NCBI RefSeq assembly: GCF_002844235.1
Contig: NZ_PGTS01000008.1
Span: 62,001 to 126,000 of the forward strand
DNA: 64,000 nucleotides
Source: Thalassospira povalilytica
GTDB taxonomy: Bacteria > Pseudomonadota > Alphaproteobacteria > Rhodospirillales > Thalassospiraceae
Reading direction: 5' to 3'
Shown piece after piece: positions 1 to 8,814 of the stretch (the first letter of the stretch is position 1; the number at the start of each line of letters is the position of its first letter). A program made the translations under genes and the position numbers. The notes under the pieces were generated by a model. That model ran no database searches and was not told the origin of the DNA. It saw only the letters and a program-made list of their open reading frames with translations.

Positions 1-107
1 AGGATCAGAATGGCAATAACCGAAATGGTCGACCATTTGACAAAGCTGGTGAAGCCTTCATAGATGGCAACATGGGTTTCGGTCAGTTCGTAATCGTTAC
101 CCTGCAA
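1..107 (-). CDS. aa3-type cytochrome c oxidase subunit IV-like protein (3' part beyond the window)
   Basis: Only the first 35 codons are visible. They read as a short polar N-terminus (QGNDYELTETH), then an aromatic stretch (YEGFTSFVKW), then the start of one hydrophobic helix (STISVIAILIL). This is the layout of the short bacterial aa3 oxidase subunit IV family (single helix after a TFxGFxxFxxW-like motif), an accessory inner-membrane subunit of the terminal oxidase. The start is read as TTG at 107, because an AGGAGG ribosome site lies 5 bases before it and no in-frame ATG is close. The identity rests on a short stretch; another one-helix membrane protein is possible. Confidence 0.5.
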   Translation of the reverse strand, partial: MQGNDYELTETHVAIYEGFTSFVKWSTISVIAILI

Positions 108-239
108 ATCTACCTCCTGGGTTTTGGGATTTTTCCAATGTATATCCGCAAGGTAGAGCGCGGGCAAGGGTAAGATTAACCGGGGATATCATCCCTTTGG
201 CCAAGGGTGTGGACAGGATCACATTGTCCTATCTGCGTC

Positions 240-596
240 CTATCTGCCGGTTTCCTTGCAGGCAAAGGGCAGAAACGATCCGGTGGCCCCTTCGTTCATC
301 ATCACGACAGACATCAGATTGGCATATTCGAGTTCGGCCCGGTTTTGCGGGCAGACATAGGCGCGTGCCGTGCAGCCCGATGCGACAAAGGCGTCTTCCT
401 GATCGTCAAAGGCAGTGCTGGTGGCGTTTGCGGGCATTTGTGCCCGGATATCATCCCGATGGGTTTGATAAAGTGCGCATTTGGTTGCACGCCAGTTTGC
501 GTTCTGGGCGTGGCTTTCAGTGATCGCCAGACCGATTGGCGCGATAAAGGTTGTAAGCATGACGCCAAGGACGATGTTGCGGATGGTTTTGTTCAT
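240..596 (-). CDS. Small secreted protein with four cysteines, function unknown
   Basis: A 118-residue protein that I do not recognise. The N-terminus (MNKTIRN, then a hydrophobic run LGVMLTTFIAPIGLA) is a typical Sec signal peptide with probable cleavage after SHA-QN near residue 31. The mature part of about 87 residues has four cysteines (in KCALY, SGCTARAYVC and PFACK), which could form two disulfides in the periplasm. The ATG at 596 is preferred over an upstream in-frame ATG at 698 because the signal peptide begins there and an AAAGG site precedes it. It follows purN on the same strand after about 145 bases and is probably a separate unit. Confidence 0.6.
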   Translation of the reverse strand: MNKTIRNIVLGVMLTTFIAPIGLAITESHAQNANWRATKCALYQTHRDDIRAQMPANATSTAFDDQEDAFVASGCTARAYVCPQNRAELEYANLMSVVMMNEGATGSFLPFACKETGR

Positions 597-741
597 GATG
601 GGCCTTTGGACCAGGGGAAACGGATGGAAAACCGTTTGCGTAATCTGGTCTGAAACCGGTCGGGCGCAAGATGCCGCCATGAAAAAAGGGCGGATCAAAC
701 CGCCCTTAAATCAGCCTGCGCAATCTGCGCCAAAGGTTCTT

Positions 742-1416
742 TCAAGCCGGTTCAATCGCCGGATTGATTTCCGCAAACTCGGCAGGTTTGGCATCGGCAA
801 CCGTTACGATGCCCTTGTCATCAACCGAAACGCGGCCTTCGGCGATCCAACGGATGACCTGCGGATAGATGCGGTGTTCCTGTTTGAGGATACGCTGGGC
901 CAGCTTACCTGCATCATCCCCCGGAAGCACCGGGACAACGGCCTGGGCAATGATCGGGCCGCTATCGACTTCGGGGACGACATAATGCACGGTGCAACCG
1001 GCAAATTTGACCCCGGCATCCAGGGCTGCCTGATGCACATGCAGGCCCTTGAAGCTTGGCAGAAGCGACGGGTGAATATTTATCAGCTTGTCTTTCCAGC
1101 GGGTGACAAAGCTTTCACTGACCAGTCGCAAGTAGCCGGCCAGCACCACAAGATCCGCACCGCTTTCTTCGATCAGGGCACTGACGGCGGTGTCATAGGC
1201 TTCGCGTCCGCCCGGATAGCCTTTGTGCGAGATGGCCTCGGACCGGATACCGGCCTTACGCCCGCGTTCCAGCCCGCCTGCATCAAGCTGGTTTGAGAAA
1301 ACCAGAACGATTTCGGCCGGGTAGTCGGGCGTATTGCAGGCATCAATGATGGCTTGCAGGTTGGACCCGCCGCCTGAGACCAGAACGGCGAGTTTCAATT
1401 TGCTTACTTTTCCCAT
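742..1416 (-). CDS. purN: Phosphoribosylglycinamide formyltransferase
   Basis: Third step of de novo purine synthesis: transfers formyl from 10-formyltetrahydrofolate to GAR, in the cytosol. The 224-residue length is usual. The N-terminal phosphate loop [11 protein letters not shown] is at about residues 11-21. The catalytic region shows the conserved [11 protein letters not shown] with the HPS histidine, and later the folate-site segment [17 protein letters not shown]. The ATG lies inside the last codons of purM, so the two genes overlap by 13 bases and are probably translationally coupled. A TTG a few codons downstream could be an alternative start. Confidence 0.97.
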   Translation of the reverse strand: MGKVSKLKLAVLVSGGGSNLQAIIDACNTPDYPAEIVLVFSNQLDAGGLERGRKAGIRSEAISHKGYPGGREAYDTAVSALIEESGADLVVLAGYLRLVSESFVTRWKDKLINIHPSLLPSFKGLHVHQAALDAGVKFAGCTVHYVVPEVDSGPIIAQAVVPVLPGDDAGKLAQRILKQEHRIYPQVIRWIAEGRVSVDDKGIVTVADAKPAEFAEINPAIEPA

Positions 1417-2477
1417 GCAGGGCCCATGTTCTTGATGACGACCTGCGGGCCATCACCGGCGCGCGGGCCGATAACACCGATCTGGCTGACGGTTTCACCA
1501 TGTTCACGCAGCAATGCTTCGGCCGCATCCGCCTTGTCAGCCGGAACCACGACGCACATGCCGATGCCACAGTTAAAGGTCCGCGCCATTTCGACGGCCG
1601 GAATGCCGCCCTCGGCTGCGAGCCATTTGAAGATCGGCAGGAATTCCCAGGTGCTGGCATCAAAGACAGCGGTCAGGTTTTCGGGAAGAACACGCGGAAC
1701 GTTTTCGGTCAGGCCGCCACCGGTAATGTGGGCAAGGGCCTTGACCATCCCGGCCTTGTGCGCCGCCAGACAGCTTTTGACATAAACCTTGGTCGGTTCA
1801 AGCAGGGCCTCGCCAACGGTTTTGCCCGGTGCGAACGGGGCTTCGTCGGAATAGCCAAGGCCTGCCTTGTCGACAACCTTGCGGACCAGCGAATAGCCGT
1901 TGGAATGAACACCGCTTGATGCCAGACCAAGGATCACGTCGCCTTCGGCAACGTTGCTGCCATCAAGAAGTTCACCACGTTCGGCCGCACCGACGGCAAA
2001 ACCGGCAAGGTCATATTCGCCATCCGAATACATGCCCGGCATTTCGGCGGTTTCCCCGCCAATCAGCGCACAGCCAGCCTGTTTGCAGCCCTCGGCAATG
2101 CCGGCAACCACATCGGCGGCATTGTCGACCGACAGTTTGCCGGTTGCAAAGTAATCGAGGAACAGAAGCGGCTCGGCACCCTGAACGACCAGGTCATTGA
2201 CGCTCATGGCGACCAGATCGATGCCAACCGTGTCATGTTTGTCGGCGAGGAAGGCGACTTTGAGCTTGGTGCCGACACCATCGGTGCAGGAAACCAGAAC
2301 CGGATCGTTGTAGCCGGCCGCTTTGAGGTCAAAAAGGGCACCAAAACCGCCAAGCCCGCCGGAAACACCGGACCGCGAGGTTGCTTTTGCAAGCGGTTTG
2401 ATTCGATCGACAAGGGCATTTCCGGCATCAATATCGACACCGGAGTCCTTATAGGTAAGGCCTTTGGAGGCGGTCAT
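1404..2477 (-). CDS. purM: Phosphoribosylformylglycinamidine cyclo-ligase (AIR synthetase)
   Basis: Fifth step of purine synthesis: ATP-dependent ring closure of FGAM to AIR. The 357-residue protein has the family N-terminus ([21 protein letters not shown]), the glycine-rich [21 protein letters not shown] and VGTKLKVAF segments, [11 protein letters not shown], and the C-terminal [15 protein letters not shown]. It is the first gene of the purM-purN pair and overlaps purN. A hairpin followed by a T-run lies about 35 bases before the start codon, so a termination-based control of this operon is possible. Confidence 0.97.
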   Translation of the reverse strand: MTASKGLTYKDSGVDIDAGNALVDRIKPLAKATSRSGVSGGLGGFGALFDLKAAGYNDPVLVSCTDGVGTKLKVAFLADKHDTVGIDLVAMSVNDLVVQGAEPLLFLDYFATGKLSVDNAADVVAGIAEGCKQAGCALIGGETAEMPGMYSDGEYDLAGFAVGAAERGELLDGSNVAEGDVILGLASSGVHSNGYSLVRKVVDKAGLGYSDEAPFAPGKTVGEALLEPTKVYVKSCLAAHKAGMVKALAHITGGGLTENVPRVLPENLTAVFDASTWEFLPIFKWLAAEGGIPAVEMARTFNCGIGMCVVVPADKADAAEALLREHGETVSQIGVIGPRAGDGPQVVIKNMGPAWEK

Positions 2478-2840
2478 TTTGGTGATCCTTGGCTTCGCGC
2501 ATGCATGAAAAAACAGCGGGGCAACCCGCGTTTTTCATCAATACGTACCGACTTCCAAGCGACGTTCACTGGGCATTTGCGGGCCGGGCCGCAGCAAATA
2601 TGCTGCTGTTTGACCAATCCGCCTTACTGACGCCTTTAATCAGTTGCAGGAATGTCCGCCAGTCCTACTGATAAAAAACGCGGGCTTGATAATTTCCGCT
2701 GGGGCGAAAATACTCAAACGCGGACAATATGCAATGATCACCTGCGCATGACAGAGTTTTCTTTCCAGAATGCGTGCAACATGCCACAAGGGCGATTGCA
2801 AAATAATTCGACAAGACACGATTAGGGCAACGAGGCATAC
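2478..2840. promoter_or_regulatory. Divergent intergenic region with attenuator-like purM leader
   Basis: 363 bases without a gene, between divergent purM and the DUF2066 gene. Read on the minus strand, a GCGGG-TTGC-CCCGC stem at about 2516-2530 is followed by TGTTTTTT, an intrinsic-terminator shape just before purM. About 140 bases upstream (2670-2685) lies CCCGCGTTTTTTATC, which is complementary to GATGAAAAACGCGGG, the 5' side of that terminator (14 of 15 bases). The two pairings exclude each other, as expected for an attenuator. No known riboswitch consensus was recognised. Function is inference. Confidence 0.4.
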
Positions 2841-3965
2841 GTGCTTACTTCATTGAAAAACATCAAGATGTTGGCTGGCGCTGTTACGGTTTCTGCGCTG
2901 ATGGCTTTTCCGGCTTTTGCGCAGGACATTTTCACCGTGACCGGTGTTCACGTTGATGAAAGTGCGGAAACAGCCGCCGCCGCCCGTGAAAAGGCACTCG
3001 AGATCGGCCAGCGCAAGGCATTCGAAGAAGTGATTGCGCGTTTGACCCTGCCGGAAGATCGCGCCGGATTGCAGATGCCGGCGGGCTCGGAAATTACCAA
3101 TATGGTGCGTGATTTCGGGGTGTCGAATGAAAAGACGTCATCGGTTCGCTATATCGCGGACATGACCGTGCGGTTCAAGGATGACGAGTTGCGGCGCTTT
3201 TTGCGGTTCCGCGACATTTCCTTTGCCGAACTGCAATCCAAGCCGGTGATGATTGTGCCGGTTTACCGGACATCGGGCTATGTCACCTTGTGGGATGATC
3301 CCAACCCGTGGCGCGATGTCTGGGCACGCAATGTTGCCACATCCGGTCTGGTGCCGATCAAGGCACCGATTGGTGATCTGACCGATATCGGGACCGTGTC
3401 CGCCGAACAGGCCGAAAACGGATCGATGGAACGTCTGGCGGCATTGGCAAAACGCTATGGTGCGGATGTTGCCGTTGTCGCCAGTGCCGATGTCAGTGGG
3501 GCGACGGGGGCGGAAACCGTTGATGTGACGGTCACCCGCTATGATCCCAATAGCGGCCCGCAGGTATTTGGTGTTCAGGAAAACACGCTGCCTGACGAGA
3601 CGCTTAATGAAACGCTGGTCCGTGCGGCCAAGGCGGTTCAGGATCAGCTTGCCGATGGCTGGAAACGCGCCAACCTGATCAATTACAGCACGGGCGGCAG
3701 CCTGATGGTGTTTATTCCGATTACCGGGCTTCAGGACTGGGCCAAGATCGAAGACAAGCTGATCGGTCTTCCGGTGGTGCGCAATTCGCGCGTTGTCGCG
3801 ATGTCGCGCCGTGAAGTGCAACTGTCACTCGACTTTGTCGGGTCAACCAGTCAGCTTCAGACTGCACTTAACCAGCAGAACCTGAACCTGACGCGGATGG
3901 GTGAATTGTGGTTCATCCAGCCGACCGGATCGGACCGCTTGCAGGGCTTGTCGATCGGCGGCTAG
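2841..3965 (+). CDS. Periplasmic DUF2066-domain protein
   Basis: 374 residues with a clear signal peptide (hydrophobic run MLAGAVTVSALMAFPAFA, cleavage after AFA-QD near residue 28). The body fits the DUF2066 family, whose function is unknown: an N-terminal VDESAETAAAAREKALEIGQ segment typical of these proteins, and the later SKPVMIVPVYR. The start is the GTG at 2841. It leads a plus-strand run (permease, hdaA) that I recall as commonly linked in alphaproteobacteria next to purM. Localisation to the periplasm is inferred from the signal peptide; I cannot assign a role. Confidence 0.85.
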   Translation: MLTSLKNIKMLAGAVTVSALMAFPAFAQDIFTVTGVHVDESAETAAAAREKALEIGQRKAFEEVIARLTLPEDRAGLQMPAGSEITNMVRDFGVSNEKTSSVRYIADMTVRFKDDELRRFLRFRDISFAELQSKPVMIVPVYRTSGYVTLWDDPNPWRDVWARNVATSGLVPIKAPIGDLTDIGTVSAEQAENGSMERLAALAKRYGADVAVVASADVSGATGAETVDVTVTRYDPNSGPQVFGVQENTLPDETLNETLVRAAKAVQDQLADGWKRANLINYSTGGSLMVFIPITGLQDWAKIEDKLIGLPVVRNSRVVAMSRREVQLSLDFVGSTSQLQTALNQQNLNLTRMGELWFIQPTGSDRLQGLSIGG

Positions 3966-4103
3966 TCATAAACCCGTGACACCGGCCAGTCCGCGATATC
4001 GACTGTCCGCGAATTGGCGGTCCGCGATATTGATCGTCAGTGGCCGGTTTCGGGCGTCTTATCGGCGTCCTTCGGGAGTCTGGCAACAAAGGGGAACCCG
4101 GAC
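3966..4103 (+). repeat. Gap with three short direct repeats GTCCGCGA
   Basis: Between the DUF2066 gene and the permease, GTCCGCGA occurs at 3989-3996, 4005-4012 and 4020-4027, spaced 16 and 15 bases. The first and third copies extend to GTCCGCGATAT. The spacing is longer than one helical turn, so it is not an obvious operator array. It could be a duplication remnant. A GGGGAA ribosome site for the permease lies just before 4104. Confidence 0.4.
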
Positions 4104-5201
4104 ATGACATTACGGCAACAGGCACGTTTCTGGCTTATTTTCATTGTCGGATTCTTCTTTCTGGTGTGGCTGTTTTCAAGCATCCTTCTGCCGTTTGTTG
4201 CCGGGATGGCGATTGCCTATTTCCTGGATCCGCTGGCAGACAAGCTTGAGGCGCGCGGTGCCAGCCGCACGGTCGCGACCAGCATCATCACGGTGCTGTT
4301 TTTCCTGGTTTTCATTCTGGTGCTGTTGCTGATTGTTCCGATGATCGGAAGCCAGCTTGCCGGGTTCCTTGAACGGTTGCCGGGATATGTCGATGCGTTG
4401 CGCACCAATGTTGCGCCCTATCTTCAGCATGTGCTGGACCGGGTGGCCCCCGAGACCCTGCAAAGTGTGTCTGATGCGGTCAAGGGACAAAGCGCCAATG
4501 CGCTGAAATGGATCGGCAATGTGCTGACCAATGTGCTGTCGGGCGGGCTGGCGCTTTTGAACTTTATCAGTTTGCTGTTCATCACACCGGTTGTGTCGTT
4601 CTATTTGCTGCGGGACTGGGACAAGATTGTTGCCAAGGTCGACAGTTATCTGCCCCGGCATTCCGCCACCGATATCCGCCAGTGCGCGCGTGAAATTGAT
4701 GACACCCTGGCGGGCTTTGTGCGCGGGCAGGCATCGGTTTGTGTGTTGCTGGGCCTGTTTTACGGGCTTGGCCTGACGCTGGTCGGGCTTGAATTCGGTT
4801 TTGTCATCGGGTTGATGACCGGTCTTGTTTCCTTTGTGCCCTATTTCGGGATGTTCGCCGGGTTTGCGGTAGGCATGGGGGTCGCGATTGCCCAGTTCGG
4901 GTTCGGTCTTGATCTTGGTCTGGTGGCGCTGGTCTTCGGGATCGGCCAGATTCTTGAAGGCAATTTCCTGACGCCGAAGCTTGTTGGTGACAAGGTCGGG
5001 CTGCATGCGGTGTGGGTGATGTTTGCCTTACTGGCCGGTGGTGCGGTGTTCGGGTTGCTTGGTGTGATGCTGGCCGTTCCGGTGGCTGCGGTGATCGGCG
5101 TACTTGTGCGTTACGGTTTAAGGCAGTATCTCAGTAGTCGTTTATATGATCATGGACCGGATCACCCGCGCGGTGATGCGATCGAAGACGGCGAGAATTG
5201 A
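4104..5201 (+). CDS. AI-2E family transporter (PerM/YhhT-like membrane protein)
   Basis: 365 residues, strongly hydrophobic. Two N-terminal helices (WLIFIVGFFFLVWLF and ILLPFVAGMAIAYFL with the conserved DPL after it), a helical pair near residues 70-90, an amphipathic middle, and a C-terminal group of helices with the family segments SFVPYFGMFAG and the ILEGNFLTPKLVG motif. Members are inner-membrane proteins proposed to export signal molecules or sodium/protons; the substrate here is unknown. The start at 4104 has a GGGGAA ribosome site; an earlier in-frame start would lack one. The 3' end overlaps hdaA by 56 bases. Confidence 0.93.
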   Translation: MTLRQQARFWLIFIVGFFFLVWLFSSILLPFVAGMAIAYFLDPLADKLEARGASRTVATSIITVLFFLVFILVLLLIVPMIGSQLAGFLERLPGYVDALRTNVAPYLQHVLDRVAPETLQSVSDAVKGQSANALKWIGNVLTNVLSGGLALLNFISLLFITPVVSFYLLRDWDKIVAKVDSYLPRHSATDIRQCAREIDDTLAGFVRGQASVCVLLGLFYGLGLTLVGLEFGFVIGLMTGLVSFVPYFGMFAGFAVGMGVAIAQFGFGLDLGLVALVFGIGQILEGNFLTPKLVGDKVGLHAVWVMFALLAGGAVFGLLGVMLAVPVAAVIGVLVRYGLRQYLSSRLYDHGPDHPRGDAIEDGEN

Positions 5202-5997
5202 GACCACAGTGACCCCGGCGAAACACAATCCGGCCCATCACACGGACAAACCGGTGCCCGAGGCAGAACTTGCAGCCGAGCGCGACAGTGTCGCGCCCGA
5301 TGTCGGCCCGCAGCAATTGCCCCTTGCACTTGAATTGCGTCCGGCTTTGGGGCGCGATGATTTCATGGTCGCGCAATGCAATCGTGATGCGGTGGCCTGG
5401 ATTGATCTGTGGCCGAAATGGCCGGTGCCGGCCTTGTGTCTTTATGGGCCCAGGGGCTGTGGCAAAAGTCATCTGGCAGAGGTCTGGCGCGCCCGGTCTG
5501 CTGCACTGAGTGTTGCCGCAATCGATCTTGCCGGTTGTGATCCCGACGCGCTGCTGGGCGATGCCAGGGGGCTTGTGATCGAAGATGCCGATGGCGGCAT
5601 TGATGAAACCGCCTGTTTCCATCTTTATAACATGCTCAAGGAACGGGACGGGCATTTGTTGCTTACCGCGACACAGCCGCCGGCGCGCTGGAATGTCGGG
5701 CTGCCGGATCTCAAATCCCGTCTTGGTGCGGCCCTGGTCTGCGAGATTTCCCCGCCCGATGACGATTTGATGGTCGGTCTTCTTCTTAAACTGTTTGCTG
5801 ATCGGCAAATTCAGGCCGGGCCGCAAACCGTGAGCTATATTTTGCCCCGGATCGAGCGATCCTTTGTCGCACTGACCGATCTGGTCGCAGCGATTGATCG
5901 CCGTGCCCTTGCCGAAAAGCGGGCGGTGACCTTGCCGCTTGTACGCAGTGTGATGGAAGAAATGCAGGTGGCATCGGGAACCGATCGCGCCGACTAA
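5146..5997 (+). CDS. hdaA: HdaA-like regulator of DnaA (AAA+ domain)
   Basis: Hda-type proteins bind the replication sliding clamp and stimulate ATP hydrolysis by DnaA, turning off initiation. At residues 56-62 the protein has QQLPLAL, matching the clamp-binding motif normally found at the very N-terminus of Hda. It is followed by GRDDFMVAQCN, Walker A GPRGCGKS (101-108), a Walker B-like LVIEDAD, and a DnaA domain III-like region (PDLKSRLGAAL). The roughly 50 residues before the clamp motif are unusual, and no good ribosome site supports the ATG at 5146, so the true start may be later. It overlaps the upstream permease gene. Confidence 0.85.
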   Translation: MIMDRITRAVMRSKTARIETTVTPAKHNPAHHTDKPVPEAELAAERDSVAPDVGPQQLPLALELRPALGRDDFMVAQCNRDAVAWIDLWPKWPVPALCLYGPRGCGKSHLAEVWRARSAALSVAAIDLAGCDPDALLGDARGLVIEDADGGIDETACFHLYNMLKERDGHLLLTATQPPARWNVGLPDLKSRLGAALVCEISPPDDDLMVGLLLKLFADRQIQAGPQTVSYILPRIERSFVALTDLVAAIDRRALAEKRAVTLPLVRSVMEEMQVASGTDRAD

Positions 5998-6074
5998 TTT
6001 CGCCCGCACTGTTAAAATCATAGGCCGATCAGCCTTTTGCAGGCTATATTCAAGGCACTTTCAATTACCGGATT

Positions 6075-6581
6075 GTGCATGTGAGCCCACAACGACTTAA
6101 AGTAAAACCGTCATTCAAATCCCATACCGATGCCCTGGTGGCGGGGGGGCATGTTCTTGGCTGGCGTGAATGGATCGGACTTCCTGATCTTGACGTTCCG
6201 CTGATCAAGGCCAAGGTTGATACAGGGGCGCGGACATCGTCGCTTCATGCACTTAATCCCAAACAGGTAACCCGGGACGGACAGGATTACGTCCAGTTCG
6301 TGTTGCCCCATTATCGCGGAGATGGGCATGGACGCATTCAATGCCTGGCCCCGCTGGTCGAGCTTCGCGAGATTCGGTCTTCGAACGGAAATGCCGAAGA
6401 ACGGTTCATTATATCGACCCATATCGTTGTCGGGCATCACAGATTGAAAGTTGAAGTGTCGCTCGCCAACCGGTCAATCATGGGGTTTCCCATGCTTTTG
6501 GGGCGTACAGCGATGAAGGCAGGAAGATTTTTGGTGCAACCATCGAAATCTTATCTTGCAGGGAAGCCCGAACAGAGTTAG
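6075..6581 (+). CDS. rimB: RimB-like retropepsin-fold protease (putative ATP-dependent zinc protease family)
   Basis: 168 residues of the PF05618 family. The N-terminal VLGWREWIGLPDL, the catalytic-type motif KVDTGARTSSLHA (DTGA at 49-52), the middle VELREIRSSNG and the C-terminal MLLGRTAM...RFLVQP are all family hallmarks. In Pseudomonas, RimB works with RimK in modulating glutamylation of ribosomal protein S6; here rimK follows after 136 bases and the two very likely function together. GTG at 6075 is used; GTG at 6081 has slightly better ribosome-site spacing. Compare the degenerate relative at 48.6-49.9 kb. Confidence 0.85.
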   Translation: MHVSPQRLKVKPSFKSHTDALVAGGHVLGWREWIGLPDLDVPLIKAKVDTGARTSSLHALNPKQVTRDGQDYVQFVLPHYRGDGHGRIQCLAPLVELREIRSSNGNAEERFIISTHIVVGHHRLKVEVSLANRSIMGFPMLLGRTAMKAGRFLVQPSKSYLAGKPEQS

Positions 6582-6717
6582 ATGCGCAGAAGAACGATCA
6601 TGTGGCGGAACAAATTCCCGACAGGATCGTTTTTTCTTTCTGACAATATTCCAAGACCGGGCATGCGACATCTGATCGTCTGCACGGCCATTGTGACCGA
6701 CCACGGGAGTTCATTTT

Positions 6718-7623
6718 ATGAAAATCGCGATGCTTGCGCGTAACCCAAATCTTTACTCCCACAAACGGTTGGTCGAGGCTGCCGAAGCGCGTGGGCACGA
6801 GATCGAAATCATCAACACCTTGCGGGTGACGATGAACATTACCTCGCTCAAGCCGGAAATCTATTACGGAGGCAAGAAACTTCTGGGCTATGACGCAGTC
6901 ATTCCGCGTATCGGTGTGTCGGTGACGTCATTCGGACTAGCGGTATTGCGCCAGTTCGAAATGATGGGGGTTTATCCGCTTAATGAGTCGGTTGCGATCG
7001 GTCGTTCGCGTGACAAGTTGCGGTCGCTTCAGATTCTGTCGCGTCGCGGTGTCGGCCTTCCGGTGACGGCCTTTGCCCATGATCCCAAGAAAACCGACGA
7101 GGTTTTGCAGATCGTGGGTGGCGCGCCTGTGGTGATCAAGCTTCTGGAAGGAACCCAGGGCATTGGTGTGGTTCTGGGTGAAACCGAGAAATCCGCCAAA
7201 TCGGTTATCGAGGCATTCCGTGGCGCCAGCGTCGACATCATGGTTCAGGAATTCATCAAGGAAGCCGGCAATACCGACATCCGCTGTTTCGTGATCGGCG
7301 GCAAGGTCATCGCCAGCATGGAACGCAAAGGTGCCGAAGGCGATTTCCGGTCAAACATCCATCGCGGTGGATCGGCCCGTTCGGTCCGCATTACCCCCCA
7401 GGAACGTGCAACGGCAGTTGAAGCCGCCAAGGCAATGGGGCTAAATGTTTGTGGTGTTGATATTTTGCGCTCGAACCACGGGCCGGTTGTGATGGAAGTC
7501 AATTCATCGCCGGGCCTTGAAGGCATCGAAGGCGCAACCGGCAAGGATATCGCCGGGATGATTATCGAATTCCTTGAAAAAGATTACCGTCCGGGAAAAG
7601 TCCGGACCAAAGGCAAAGGATAA
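6718..7623 (+). CDS. rimK: RimK family ATP-grasp alpha-L-glutamate ligase
   Basis: 301 residues, the usual RimK length. RimK adds glutamates to the C-terminus of ribosomal protein S6; relatives act on other substrates. Visible motifs: the N-terminal PreATP-grasp segment ([18 protein letters not shown]), the [19 protein letters not shown] start of the ATP-grasp domain, [12 protein letters not shown] (glycine-rich loop), [21 protein letters not shown] and the metal-binding [12 protein letters not shown]. It sits between the RimB-like protease and an aspartoacylase-like hydrolase, only 4 bases before the latter, so all three appear to be one unit. Substrate assignment to S6 is inference. Confidence 0.9.
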   Translation: MKIAMLARNPNLYSHKRLVEAAEARGHEIEIINTLRVTMNITSLKPEIYYGGKKLLGYDAVIPRIGVSVTSFGLAVLRQFEMMGVYPLNESVAIGRSRDKLRSLQILSRRGVGLPVTAFAHDPKKTDEVLQIVGGAPVVIKLLEGTQGIGVVLGETEKSAKSVIEAFRGASVDIMVQEFIKEAGNTDIRCFVIGGKVIASMERKGAEGDFRSNIHRGGSARSVRITPQERATAVEAAKAMGLNVCGVDILRSNHGPVVMEVNSSPGLEGIEGATGKDIAGMIIEFLEKDYRPGKVRTKGKG

Positions 7624-7627
7624 CGGC

Positions 7628-8716
7628 ATGAGCGAAACCGGATCGACCAAGGGAAAAGAAAAAACTCCCAAGGCCCCCAAAACACCTGATTTTGAAATTG
7701 GCGGGAAAAAGGTTGCTCCGGGGACGCGCAAGATTGTCGATATTCCGATCTCGCTTCTGTCCAACCACACGCCGGTCAATCTGACCGTCAATGTCGTGCA
7801 TGGCAAACGGCCGGGGCCGGTTCTGTTTGTCAGCGGGGCTGTGCATGGTGACGAGATTGTCGGGGTCGAAGTGATCCGCCGTGTCTTGAAATCCCCGGCA
7901 TTGAAGGGGATGCGTGGTACATTGCTTGCCGTGCCGCTGGTCAATGCATTCGGCTTTTTGAACCACACCCGATATCTGCCCGACCGTCGCGATCTTAACC
8001 GCAGTTTCCCGGGCCATGCGCGCGGATCGCTTGCCGCGCAGCTTGCGCATCTTTTCCTGCATGAAATTGTCGAACGGTCCGATTTCGGGATTGATTTGCA
8101 TTCGGCCGCGGTTAACCGCGTTAACTTGCCCCAGATCAGGGTCAATGAAGACGACCCGCAAATCATGGAATATGCCGAGGCCTTTGGCGCGCCGATCATT
8201 CTGACCAGTCCGCTGCGCGAAGGGTCACTGCGCCAGGCCGCGCGCGAAATCGGGGTGCCGATCCTGCTGTATGAAGCAGGCGAGGGGCTTCGTTTTGATG
8301 AAATGTCGATCCGGGCTGGTGTGTCAGGTGTGCTGCGTGTGATGCGCAAACTGGGTATGACGTCGGAACGCACCGTGCGGACACCGCGCGTGCCATCGTT
8401 CAAATCGTCCAACAGTCACTGGCTGCGTGCGCCGGTTGGCGGGATTTTGCGGACCTTCAAGCTGGCAGGTGAATTCGTGCATGCCGGTGATGTTGTCGCA
8501 GCGGTGGCCGATCCGTTCGGGCAAACCGACGAAGAAGTCCTGGCGCGCGAGGATGGCCTGATTATCGGGCGGACCAATTTGCCGATCGTCAATCAGGGCG
8601 ATGCGCTGTTTCATGTCGCATCAATCAAACGCCCGGCAGAAGTCCAGGAACGCATGGACGCCATCGAAACCCACCTGCAATCCGATCCGCTGCTTGATGA
8701 GGATGAAATCATCTAG
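7628..8716 (+). CDS. Succinylglutamate desuccinylase/aspartoacylase family zinc hydrolase
   Basis: 362 residues, M14-type fold. Zinc-site motifs are visible: GAVHGDEIVG (His73, Glu76), the arginine-rich RDLNRSFPG substrate segment, IDLHSAAVNR with the third zinc ligand, and the catalytic-type LLYEAGEG. These enzymes cleave N-acyl amino acids or related amides. The first 25 residues are Lys/Pro-rich and low complexity. It begins 4 bases after rimK, and the RimB, RimK and desuccinylase trio suggests that it processes a glutamyl-containing product, but the substrate cannot be read from sequence. The start ATG at 7628 fits the junction. Confidence 0.88.
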   Translation: MSETGSTKGKEKTPKAPKTPDFEIGGKKVAPGTRKIVDIPISLLSNHTPVNLTVNVVHGKRPGPVLFVSGAVHGDEIVGVEVIRRVLKSPALKGMRGTLLAVPLVNAFGFLNHTRYLPDRRDLNRSFPGHARGSLAAQLAHLFLHEIVERSDFGIDLHSAAVNRVNLPQIRVNEDDPQIMEYAEAFGAPIILTSPLREGSLRQAAREIGVPILLYEAGEGLRFDEMSIRAGVSGVLRVMRKLGMTSERTVRTPRVPSFKSSNSHWLRAPVGGILRTFKLAGEFVHAGDVVAAVADPFGQTDEEVLAREDGLIIGRTNLPIVNQGDALFHVASIKRPAEVQERMDAIETHLQSDPLLDEDEII

Positions 8717-8814
8717 GGCGGGGCTTTTGGCGATCAGCCATTCCGTCCATGCGGTGGTCTGACCTGCGTCTAAGCCACTGGCGAATTGTTCCGGGCAATG
8801 TTATAGCAATCGAC

